A DNA stretch of 64,000 nt, taken from positions 4,977,210 through 5,041,209 of the forward strand of contig NC_019748.1 in assembly GCF_000317575.1 (NCBI RefSeq). The letters are read 5' to 3'. The stretch is from Stanieria cyanosphaera PCC 7437 (GTDB lineage: Bacteria > Cyanobacteriota > Cyanobacteriia > Cyanobacteriales > Xenococcaceae). This document shows positions 46,131-53,839 of the stretch, piece after piece. Every line of letters starts with the position of its first letter. The first letter of the stretch is position 1. The notes beneath the pieces were generated by a model that ran no database searches, was not told where the DNA came from, and worked only from the letters and a program-made list of their open reading frames with translations. Both the position numbers and the translations under genes were made by a program.

Positions 46131-46793
46131 TTAATAACTGATAATGCCAATTTCTATTAATTTGAGTAGAGTTTGTATTTTCAAATCCTTTCCTGTTTCT
46201 GGATATACTTCTATTGCATCTCGAATTTTTGTCCAGTAATGGCGGACTGTACTTTCGGATCTGTGCATTTTTTTAGCAATTGTCGGATCGTCGAGTCCTT
46301 CTTCAAATTTAAAAGCGATCGCCGTAAGCCAATCTTCTCTCAATTCTAAGCTTCTAGGACGTAATTCGCGAGGAGTCCAACATTCTCCTTGCAAGGCTAA
46401 ATTTACTCTAGTCAGCATTTGTTGAAGAGTCAGACTTTTATTGGCGACACAAAATCCACCTTGATGTTCGTCAATAGCAGATTTGAGCAAAATTAATCTT
46501 TCTGGTTCTATACTCTGTACGACAATGTTTAGATTAGGATATTTTTGGAATAAAGTTCTCAATAATTCAATTCCTACCTCAGACTGAGGTAGTTGTTCGT
46601 AAGATTCTGGAATTACTAAATCTACAATTGCCAAGTCGTAATTAAAACTATTTAACTGTAGAGTTGCTTCTTGTTTGGTTTTAGCGCGATCGATAACTGC
46701 ATTGGGATATTGTTGTTCGAGCGCATCAATCGTTCCATTTAAAACCGTTTCATGGTCATCGATCACTAAAATTTTAATGATAGCTTGATTCAT
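46131..46793 (-). CDS. NarL/FixJ-type response regulator (locus A)
   Basis: The receiver (KILVIDDHETVLNGTIDAL; acceptor Asp in YDLAIVDLVIPES) and C-terminal LuxR-type helix-turn-helix (AIAFKFEEGLDDPTIAKKMH, RSESTVRHYWTKIRDAIEVY) make a DNA-binding regulator of ~220 residues. I start at MNQAIIKILVIDD. The longer upstream frame is promoter plus the relic of another gene. It is cognate to the CHASE2 kinase 159 nt downstream. A paralogue lies at 60469-61140. Confidence 0.9.
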   Translation of the reverse strand: MNQAIIKILVIDDHETVLNGTIDALEQQYPNAVIDRAKTKQEATLQLNSFNYDLAIVDLVIPESYEQLPQSEVGIELLRTLFQKYPNLNIVVQSIEPERLILLKSAIDEHQGGFCVANKSLTLQQMLTRVNLALQGECWTPRELRPRSLELREDWLTAIAFKFEEGLDDPTIAKKMHRSESTVRHYWTKIRDAIEVYPETGKDLKIQTLLKLIEIGIISY

Positions 46794-46839
46794 TTTTAAT
46801 ACTCCATAGTTCGAGAGGATTGATATAGAGGTAATCGAT

Positions 46840-46887
46840 TGACAGTTGTTGTCATTGTCTTTCGTACCACCATTGCAGAATTTGTTT
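46840..46887 (-). pseudogene. Relic of the kinase-like gene start seen at locus B
   Basis: On the minus strand this reads KQILQWWYERQ, stop, QQLS. This matches the start of the 213-residue protein at 61784 (MEQVLQWWYGRQLQRLS). The ATG is lost and a stop has arisen. So locus A once had the same gene upstream of its regulator. Confidence 0.65.
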
Positions 46888-46912
46888 TTTGATGTTTGAA
46901 AATGCGTAAAAT

Positions 46913-47012
46913 CTATACTACTAACTGTAGAGTAAACGATTGAAGTTACTAAATAATGGTTCGTTTCTGCTAGATTCATTGCCTATATTTGTAAGAAAAT
47001 TGGCAGAAAACG
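46913..47012. promoter_or_regulatory. Regulatory region of locus A with outward-facing GCAGAAA boxes
   Basis: GCAGAAAC lies on the minus strand (46970-46963), with TATAG 45 nt further on. GGCAGAAAAC lies on the plus strand near 47003. About 90 bp, including both boxes, is shared with the upstream region of locus B (61807-61905). No plus-strand gene follows here. Confidence 0.5.
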
Positions 47013-47383
47013 ACATTTACTTTTTTTGGCGTTAGTAAATTAAATTGATAATTTTGAGATTAAACCATCTTCAAGCTTTCTCAGAGAATTTATGACTACC
47101 CAGTAGTCTTTAGACGACTTTTACTATTAGTCAGGAAATTATTTTCCTAGCGCAGTTATTAAGATACTTTAGTTAGTTGATATATAGTAATCCTATTTGA
47201 CAATGGAGAGTTATTGCTTGTGAGTGTCCTCTGTCATTGGCTATTCTCTAAAATGATTTGAGATTGTTATATTAGTCGAAGCAAAGATTAGGACATTCCC
47301 CGTTCGTTATTCCCTTAATTTAAGCTGGCGATGTCCGCGCACTACAGCTTGTTAGATATATGATTGACTGCTCCTGATTAAAA
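47013..47383. other. Intergenic region without recognisable gene
   Basis: A plus-strand box (GGCAGAAAAC) and a GATAAT lie at its left edge, but the first ATG downstream opens only MTTQ. The rest is AT-rich with a fragment resembling the MITE end (ATTAGGACAT) near 47288. A gene formerly driven by this box may have been lost. Confidence 0.35.
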
Positions 47384-47887
47384 TTAAGCTCCAGAAAAAT
47401 ATACCAAATATCCGATCCATGAAAATATACCAAATAAAATCCAAAGAACTTCTCTGATTGTAAAAGAAGTATTAATAGGTAAATGAGATTGTTCTTGTTC
47501 CCAATAATAGTTAGCTGCATTGAGAAGAGGTAGTAATGGTAAAAAACTAAGAATCCCAATCAGATCATTATGGGAGAACAATAACACAACCCCAAAGCTC
47601 CAATAAAATACAGTTCCCCAAAAAGCAGATGATTTTTTTCGATAACCTTCCCTCTCCGCAACCACAAAAACTTTTTTATACAATCCATACATAAAAAAAG
47701 GAAACAAAATAGAGCGTAGCCAACAATTAATATTTAAATTTTCTCTGTCTTTAAGAAATTTCCATTGCTTATGACCCCAAGCATATGCATAAAATCCATA
47801 AGTAATAACATATAAGATACAGAATTTCCAAATTGGCATTACATTAGAAAACTGCTGAGTTTTAATTGAAGATTTAGTCTGAATCAT
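47384..47887 (-). CDS. DUF4234-like membrane protein
   Basis: A 167-residue protein with about four membrane helices (FCILYVITYGFYAYAWGHKQ, SILFPFFMYGLYKKVF, AFWGTVFYWSFGVVLLF, ILWILFGIFSWIGYLVYFSG). The FYAYAW-type motif near the first helix and a charged loop before the second helix are features of DUF4234 proteins. Function unknown. It has a good ribosome site (AAGGAG). It lies between the regulator locus A and the Hsp70-kinase-WD40 gene, on the same strand as both. Confidence 0.7.
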   Translation of the reverse strand: MIQTKSSIKTQQFSNVMPIWKFCILYVITYGFYAYAWGHKQWKFLKDRENLNINCWLRSILFPFFMYGLYKKVFVVAEREGYRKKSSAFWGTVFYWSFGVVLLFSHNDLIGILSFLPLLPLLNAANYYWEQEQSHLPINTSFTIREVLWILFGIFSWIGYLVYFSGA

Positions 47888-48085
47888 TTTTATTCTCCTT
47901 AGTTATTTTGAAAGTTATTTAAAATTGATTAAAAGATATTGAAAGTTTTATTTATTAAAATTTAAGAATATTTTTGACTTATCTATTAATAGTTAAATTT
48001 AAATCTTGATAAAATAAAAAACGAGACATTTTGGCTAAACAACAATCGTTAAATCTAGTAAATATTTAATTAATACAGATTAGAA

Positions 48086-51076
48086 TTAATTAAGTTGCCA
48101 AATTTTAATAACTCCGTCTTTACTACTACTAGCAATCGTCGAACCATCAGGAGCGATCGCCACAGCACAAATTGATTCTGAATGGTCTTTGAGGGTAGCA
48201 ATTTCTTGTCCACTATCTAACCGCCATAATTTGATTGTTTGATCGCGACTACCACTGATTAAGGTATTGCCATCTGGAGAAATCGCTACAGAAGTCACCC
48301 AATTTTCGTGACCCTGAAAAGTCCGTAATAGTTTTCCAGTATCTAAATCCCAAAGCTCGATCTTGTTATCATTACTGCCACTGACAAAATTTCTTTGCTT
48401 GGGATTGATTGCCAGACAACGAACCCAATCTAAATGCCCATTTAAAGTATTGATTAATTTTCCGCTCGCCAAATTCCAAACTTTGATGGTATTATCTCGA
48501 CCACCACTAATTAAAATTTTTCCTTCAGGATCGAGTGCTAAACTATATACTGAATCTGAATGTCCGACCAAATTGTGAATAACTTTTCCTGTATATAAAT
48601 TCCAAACTTTGATGGTTTTTTCGCGACTGCTGCTAATTAAAAATTGATTATCAGGGCTAATGACAGTCGCATAAACTGAGTCGGTATGACCTTTAAACTC
48701 ACGAATCAAATCACCATTTTTGAGATGCCATAATTTAATTGTTTTATCTAGGCAACCACCCGCGATCGCCAACCCATCAGAACTGATAGCTACAGAAGTG
48801 AAATAAGTAGTGTCGCGTTTCCAAAAGCCTGACTTGCGAGTAAACTCATGTACTAGCTCCCAGTTATCGAGATGCCAAAGTTTAATAGTTCCATCGTCAC
48901 CAGCACTGGCAAGATTTTTGCCATCGGAACTAAAAGTTAAATCAGAAACAGAAGCTAAATGACTTGTAAGAGTTTTAGTGCATTGCCAGTCAAAAAATAT
49001 AACTAAATTCTGTTGACTGCGGAGATGCAGTGAACGCAAGCCCGAAGTGTTTCCCACCCTATCATCGGCGGAGTACCGTTCACTCAACTGTGGTCGATTG
49101 ATTAATTTTAATCGCTCCTCAACTGTAGTTGTCAGTCTGCCAAACGAATCTATCTCCTCAAAAACTTCTTTTGTAGTTTGATAGCGGTCTTTAGGCAGGT
49201 AAGAAACCATGCGGGTAAGAATTTGAGCTAATTTACTATCTACCGATGCAAACTGCTGCCAATTTAGTTCTTCTGTACTGGAGTCTGAGTGTTCTAATTG
49301 TAGTTCTAGCGCACTAATTCCCGTCAGTGCCGAGATACCAATCATACCCAAAGCATAGAGATCGGTACTAGGAGAAGCTTGACCTCTTTGTTGTTCTGGA
49401 GGCATATAACCCATAGTGCCAATAGATGAAGTAGAAATAATCTTTCCTGAATTAGTAGTTATACGAGAAGCTCTAACTTGCTTGACTGCTCCAAAATCTA
49501 CTAATACTAATTTGTTATCTATTTTGCGTCTAATTAAGTTATCTGGCTTAATATCTCGGTGAATAACGTTGTTTTCGTGGACAAAAGTTAGTAATTCTAA
49601 AACTTCTTTCAACAACTCGATAACTCGCTCTTCGCTCCAACGCTCACCTGGTAATAATTCTAAACTTAAAGAATGTCCTTCAACATATTCTTGGACGAGA
49701 TAAAATTTTTGATTTTCAATAAAATGATCTAAAAGACGGGGAATTTGAGGATGATTTCCTACTTTTCCCAATACTGCTATTTCTTGAAGGAAAAGACGTT
49801 TGGCAGTTTCCCATAACTTGGCATCATTTACTGGCTGTAATTGTTTAATCGCACAGAGAGGATTACCTGAAAGCTTGCAATCTGAAGCTAAATAAGTTTT
49901 TCCTTGTCCTCCTCTACCAAGTTGTTTTTGAAAAGCATATCGCCCATTTAATAATTTTGTTGAATTGGGCTTTGAGTTGACCAAACTCGAAGTTTTGGCA
50001 AAATTTGTGCCATAAATCGCACCTCCCTGACAAACTGCCAATTCTGGTTCGTCTACTAATAAAGGTGAATGCCCTAATTTTTTCTCTACAACTTCTTGGA
50101 TATAGGGAATGCGACAGCTACCTCCTACCATTAAAACTCGGTCGACTGCTTGCCAATCAATACCCGCATTTTGAATTAAGCGATCGCAAATGATGATAGT
50201 TTCTTTAACCGAAGAAGCAATCATTTGATTAAAAACGGTACGGGTTAGTCGATACTGTTCTATTTCTGTCCCAATAGGAATACAGACGGTTGCCTCTTCT
50301 GTTTCGCTCAGTTGATGTTTGAGATCGATACAATATTCGGAGATGCTGATTCTCGTTCGCCATGCTTCCCTATCTTCGAGTTGTTTCCGTAAAGCGGGAC
50401 TACAGCGATTTTTTAAGTCTTGATAAATAGCACGGTCGAAATCCGTACCACCACAATGCTCCAATCCCATCGGTTCGGTTATAATTTGATATCCAGAACC
50501 CTTTTTAGTAATCAAGGTAGCATCAAAAGTACCGCCACCGAGATCGTAGACGAGAATTGTCTCTCCTTCTTTAAATTGTGCTTGATTGTGATGAGCGTAG
50601 TAAGTAGCTGCTGCGACTGGTTCTACCAAAAGCTTGACCGAGGTAAATCCTGCCGTTTGGGCTGCTCGTTCCATTAATTGGCGTTTGTATTGCTGATAGG
50701 TGGCAGGGATAGTAATTACAGCATCGTTAACTGATGTTTTTCCTAGTGCTGCTGCCATTTTTTCAGCTTCGCTTTTGAGTTTTCTAAGTATTTCTGTGAT
50801 TAATTCTTGGGGCAGAAAAAAGCGATCGCCTAAAGGATAAGGTTGACTGATTCCTAATTCTCGCTTAAATTGCTGCCGATATCTGCGGAGATCCCGCAGT
50901 CGATTGTTTTCTGCTGCTTGTCCGACTATGATTTCTTCCTGTTCGGTTAAATAAACACTAGAAGCAAAAGAGTATCCTTGTTTTAAAGGTTCTTTGACAA
51001 CCCTCAAGTGATTTTCTATCACTAGGGCTGCACTAGAATTACAAGTACCAAAATCAATACCTAATAAAATATTCAT
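48086..51076 (-). CDS. Hsp70-Ser/Thr kinase-WD40 fusion protein
   Basis: 996 residues in three parts. Residues 1-~365 form an Hsp70-type ATPase (LLGIDFGTCNSSAALV, VYDLGGGTFDATL, RVLMVGGSCRIPYIQEVV) without the usual substrate-binding domain. Residues ~380-640 form a Hanks kinase with an intact core: LGRGGQGKTYLAS, Lys411, HRDIKPDNL and DFG at 527-529. Residues ~698-996 contain seven WD40 repeats. Residues 665-687 come from an inserted repeat element. It faces the dynamin/GrpE operon across an IS element. I infer a phosphorylating, ATP-driven scaffold partnering that operon. Confidence 0.92.
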   Translation of the reverse strand: MNILLGIDFGTCNSSAALVIENHLRVVKEPLKQGYSFASSVYLTEQEEIIVGQAAENNRLRDLRRYRQQFKRELGISQPYPLGDRFFLPQELITEILRKLKSEAEKMAAALGKTSVNDAVITIPATYQQYKRQLMERAAQTAGFTSVKLLVEPVAAATYYAHHNQAQFKEGETILVYDLGGGTFDATLITKKGSGYQIITEPMGLEHCGGTDFDRAIYQDLKNRCSPALRKQLEDREAWRTRISISEYCIDLKHQLSETEEATVCIPIGTEIEQYRLTRTVFNQMIASSVKETIIICDRLIQNAGIDWQAVDRVLMVGGSCRIPYIQEVVEKKLGHSPLLVDEPELAVCQGGAIYGTNFAKTSSLVNSKPNSTKLLNGRYAFQKQLGRGGQGKTYLASDCKLSGNPLCAIKQLQPVNDAKLWETAKRLFLQEIAVLGKVGNHPQIPRLLDHFIENQKFYLVQEYVEGHSLSLELLPGERWSEERVIELLKEVLELLTFVHENNVIHRDIKPDNLIRRKIDNKLVLVDFGAVKQVRASRITTNSGKIISTSSIGTMGYMPPEQQRGQASPSTDLYALGMIGISALTGISALELQLEHSDSSTEELNWQQFASVDSKLAQILTRMVSYLPKDRYQTTKEVFEEIDSFGRLTTTVEERLKLINRPQLSERYSADDRVGNTSGLRSLHLRSQQNLVIFFDWQCTKTLTSHLASVSDLTFSSDGKNLASAGDDGTIKLWHLDNWELVHEFTRKSGFWKRDTTYFTSVAISSDGLAIAGGCLDKTIKLWHLKNGDLIREFKGHTDSVYATVISPDNQFLISSSREKTIKVWNLYTGKVIHNLVGHSDSVYSLALDPEGKILISGGRDNTIKVWNLASGKLINTLNGHLDWVRCLAINPKQRNFVSGSNDNKIELWDLDTGKLLRTFQGHENWVTSVAISPDGNTLISGSRDQTIKLWRLDSGQEIATLKDHSESICAVAIAPDGSTIASSSKDGVIKIWQLN
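49015..49092. repeat. Small inverted-repeat element inserted in frame in the fusion gene
   Basis: AGTGAACG (49029-49036) and CGTTCACT (49077-49084) are inverted ends. The same ends, with GATGCAGTGAACGCA outside and GTACCGTTCACT at the other side, mark a longer element at 61926-62060. The insertion adds 23 in-frame residues (SERYSADDRVGNTSGLRSLH, LRS) between the kinase and WD40 parts. The flanks match an uninterrupted relic at 62096-62155. Confidence 0.7.
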
Positions 51077-51195
51077 CGCTAAATAAAATTAATTATCTAA
51101 AAGTAATAGTCTAAATAGTTCGATGCTTTAATTAGACCATCTACTAGTAGCGAGTAATAGGACATTTACTGTCAATCTAAATGTAGATTTCAGCC
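51077..51195 (-). promoter_or_regulatory. Upstream region of the fusion gene, duplicated at 53.6 kb
   Basis: On the minus strand TAGATTGACAGTAAATGTCCT is followed by TGGTCTAAT, then CTATTACTTTTAGATAATTAATT, close to the start codon. The same series occurs upstream of the 85-residue gene at 53525. The GACAG box resembles the shared regulatory box. The IS200/IS605 element begins just beyond its far end. Confidence 0.5.
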
Positions 51196-51429
51196 AACTT
51201 ATACCAAATAGAAAAAATAATGCGACAGATATCGTAAGGGAGAATTGCCTCTCTAAAGGTGCAGAAGGAAACCGTCGCGCCTACGCAATTCGGCTTTCCG
51301 TGGTTTAGCCTAGTAGCAGAGAAACGGTCAGCGAAGGCTGGCACTACGTGACCGCCTCTACCCACAAATAATTTATCTATTGTGAGCGAGAAGACTCTCA
51401 CCTAGGCGTGACGAGATGATAGCGAACCT

Positions 51430-51876
51430 TCATTGAGGCGAGTCTTGATTTTGTACATACTTTTTAAGTTGCTCAATAGTTACACCACCACAACTTGCTA
51501 CAAAATAAGCACCTGTCCATAGCTTCTTACCTCCCCAATATGTCTTAGCTAATTCTTGTTGATAATCCTTCCATAGGTTCTTACAAGATGTTGACTTTAA
51601 ATTAGATATTAAACCACTCAATAGTTTGTGAGGTGGATAGCTAATTAAAACGTGTATATGGTCAGCCTCACCATTAAACTCAATTAATTTAGCATCCCAT
51701 TTTTCCAAGACAGATTTGAAGCTGGCTTCTAAATTAGACAACATCTCGCTAGTAAGGACTTGGCGACGATATTTAGTTACTAAAACTAAATGTACAGTGA
51801 GATTGTAAGTAGCTCTACGAGTTTTGTAATAACTAGTTTTCACTGAATTGACGAGTGAGACACTGAAAATGTACAA
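51430..51876 (-). CDS. tnpA: IS200/IS605 transposase TnpA (Y1 HUH)
   Basis: This 148-residue protein has YNLTVHLVLVTKYRRQVLT, the metal-binding HUH motif in GEADHIHVLISYPP, and the catalytic Tyr in GVTIEQLKKYVQNQ. It is full length and likely active. It nicks and joins single-stranded ends of the element. It is encoded divergently from tnpB with a 33-nt gap, so the two genes share a promoter region. Confidence 0.95.
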   Translation of the reverse strand: MYIFSVSLVNSVKTSYYKTRRATYNLTVHLVLVTKYRRQVLTSEMLSNLEASFKSVLEKWDAKLIEFNGEADHIHVLISYPPHKLLSGLISNLKSTSCKNLWKDYQQELAKTYWGGKKLWTGAYFVASCGGVTIEQLKKYVQNQDSPQ

Positions 51877-51909
51877 TTAATATAACACATCTAGAAAAGG
51901 TCGAACCAG

Positions 51910-53100
51910 GTGTTAGTTTACGAATTCAAAGTTAAAGCTAATAAGCATCAATGCCAAGCTATTAATGAAGCCATTCGTATTAGTCAATTCATTAGAAATA
52001 AATGCTTGCGGTTGTGGCTTGATTCTTCTAAAGAAGATAAAATCAATTGCTTTGCTTTGAATAAGTTGACCAAGGTTTTAGCTGATAATAAAGCTGAGTT
52101 TCCTTTCGTTGCTAACCTTAATTCAATGGCTAGACAAGCTAGTGCAGAACGGGCTTGGTTTGCTATTTCTAGGTTTTACGATAACTGTAAGAAAAAAATA
52201 ACTGGTAAAAAGGGATTCCCTAAGTTTAAGAAAAACTCTAGAAGTGTTGAATATAAAACCTCTGGTTGGAAGCTCTCTCAAGACCGTAAATATTTAACTA
52301 TTACTGATAAAACAGGTATTGGTGGATTAAAACTGATAGGAACTTACGATTTACATTACTATCAAATTGAGCAGATTAAACGCATTAGATTAATTAAGAG
52401 AGCAGACGGGTATTATGCCCAGTTTTGCATTGACCAAAAACGGTTAGAAGATTGTACACCAACACACAATGCGCTCGGCTTAGATGTTGGTCTAGAGTCT
52501 TTTTATACCGACTCTAACGGAGATAAAGTTGAGAATCCTAGATTCTTACGCAAAGCTGAGAAGAAATTAAAACGTCTTCAGAGGTCTTTAAGTCGTAAGC
52601 GCGGAGGTTCTAACAACCGTAGTAAGGCAAGACAAAAACTAGCTAGACAACATCTTAAGGTAAGTCGCCAGCGTAAAGACTTTGCTGTGAAGCTAGCAAG
52701 GTGCGTAATGATATCTAATGATATCGTGGTGATTGAGAATCTTAATATTAAAGGTTTAGCTAGAACTAGGATGGCTAAGTCAGTGACTGATGCTAGCTGG
52801 TCATTGTTCAGACAATGGTTAGAGTATTTTGCTAAGGTCTTCCAACGAAAGTTAGTGGCAGTCAATCCGAATTACACAAGTCAGGATTGCAGTAGTTGTG
52901 GGGAAAGAGTCAAGAAAAGTCTCAGTACTAGAACTCATATCTGTGAGTGCGGTATAGTGCTTTGCCGTGACCACAATGCTGCTATAAACATTTTAAATAA
53001 AGGATTAGACGCGGTAGGGCGTACCGAGTCTTTAAACGATTCTGGACAGATTAACCTCTGTTTAGTGAGTGAAAGCTTGCTAGATAAGTTAGCTGGATGA
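51910..53100 (+). CDS. tnpB: RNA-guided endonuclease TnpB
   Basis: This 396-residue protein has a RuvC-like catalytic triad: Asp192 in ALGLDVGLESF, Glu276 in VVIENLNIKGL and Asp354 in CRDHNAAINIL. A four-Cys zinc finger is formed by Cys327, 330, 345 and 347. All key residues are present. The start is GTG. TnpB uses a guide RNA made from the right end of the element to cut DNA and favour element retention; the 3' end of the gene and the hairpin after it are where that RNA should lie. Confidence 0.95.
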   Translation: MLVYEFKVKANKHQCQAINEAIRISQFIRNKCLRLWLDSSKEDKINCFALNKLTKVLADNKAEFPFVANLNSMARQASAERAWFAISRFYDNCKKKITGKKGFPKFKKNSRSVEYKTSGWKLSQDRKYLTITDKTGIGGLKLIGTYDLHYYQIEQIKRIRLIKRADGYYAQFCIDQKRLEDCTPTHNALGLDVGLESFYTDSNGDKVENPRFLRKAEKKLKRLQRSLSRKRGGSNNRSKARQKLARQHLKVSRQRKDFAVKLARCVMISNDIVVIENLNIKGLARTRMAKSVTDASWSLFRQWLEYFAKVFQRKLVAVNPNYTSQDCSSCGERVKKSLSTRTHICECGIVLCRDHNAAINILNKGLDAVGRTESLNDSGQINLCLVSESLLDKLAG

Positions 53101-53267
53101 AGGAAGAATCTCTCGTCTCTGGCGAGAGAGCGTCAATTAATTTGGTATTAACTTATCAAATTCTGCTGAAACTGTTATGCATTTAAACTGTGATGCAAAT
53201 ATTTCATTACCACTTATTCAGTCTGGGTTATGGGTTTTAATAATACCTAATTCAAACAATTAACAGC

Positions 53268-53525
53268 TTAGTCTCGCTTTAGACAAGAACCAACCAAGAC
53301 AATTGCAATTCCTCCACCGATTACCCAATAAAGATTATTTTTGCATGGCTCATTTTGTAAACATGCATAGGTAGCTGCTCTTGTTATACCATTTGTGTTT
53401 TTAACTATAAATGAAGTCAGAGGTTTGCTAATATTAATAGCTCGTGCAGATTGAGCATTAAAAATAATATTTGTACAAATGATTATTGGTATTGCTAAGG
53501 TTGAAATAAAAAATTTTGTTTTCAT
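53268..53525 (-). CDS. Small exported membrane-anchored protein
   Basis: 85 residues: a signal peptide (FFISTLAIPIIICTNIIFNA), a ~35-residue exposed part with two cysteines (TYACLQNEPCKNN) and a C-terminal membrane helix (LYWVIGGGIAIVLVGSCL) with a basic end. No family is recognised. Its upstream region is homologous to that of the Hsp70-kinase-WD40 gene and contains GACAGAAAT. It is divergent from the dynamin operon, so the two share a control region. Confidence 0.6.
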   Translation of the reverse strand: MKTKFFISTLAIPIIICTNIIFNAQSARAINISKPLTSFIVKNTNGITRAATYACLQNEPCKNNLYWVIGGGIAIVLVGSCLKRD

Positions 53526-53581
53526 TTTTGCTACTCTAATTAATTGTTATTTTTGTACTGTTAAGCTTGAATTGATCGATA

Positions 53582-53782
53582 TTAAAGAGAATTAATTATT
53601 TAAAACTAATAGCTCAAGTAGCTTAATGTTTTTATTTGACCATTTACCAATAAGAACGAACAGGACGATTTCTGTCAATCTAGGTGTTGTTTTTGACCAA
53701 CTGAATTGCCTGTTTATGCAATAAAAGTAGCAGAAACGATCCTTTTTTAGGCTAGTTAATTTTTCTATATTGAGGGTTATAG
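53582..53782. promoter_or_regulatory. Divergent control region with shared promoter module, copy 5
   Basis: On the plus strand TATGCAATAAAAG leads into GTAGCAGAAAC (53727-53737). After exactly 39 nt comes TTATAG (53777-53782), ~58 nt before the operon start. On the minus strand TTGACAGAAAT (53677-53667) faces the 85-residue gene. The two boxes point outward about 50 nt apart. The minus half is homologous to the region upstream of the Hsp70 fusion gene. Confidence 0.65.
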
Positions 53783-53839
53783 ACAGCAGTTTTGTTTTGA
53801 AAAAGTCTGTAAATTTCAATAAATAGGAAATAAAAGGAT

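Larger units (their letters stand above)
51196..53140. mobile_element. IS200/IS605-family insertion sequence
   Basis: Divergent tnpA (minus) and tnpB (plus) are bounded on the left by GC-rich palindromic sequence (51220-51420, several imperfect hairpins). On the right is a hairpin just after tnpB: CTCTCG, loop, CGAGAG at 53109-53128. Sequence homologous to the flanking regulatory region stops near 51195, marking the left edge. The exact right edge is not certain. Such elements move as single strands through the TnpA tyrosine recombinase. Confidence 0.8.

Noticed and set aside
46793..46979. N-terminal extension of the locus A regulator
   Set aside because: The extra 62 residues are encoded by the promoter region and a relic of another gene; the paralogue starts at the equivalent of MNQAIIKILVIDD.
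47320..47559. 79-codon minus-strand frame overlapping the DUF4234-like gene
   Set aside because: It overlaps the membrane-protein gene in another frame and lacks any start signal.
53592..53819. 75-codon minus-strand frame before the dynamin operon
   Set aside because: It lies on top of the divergent control region and has no ribosome site or homology.
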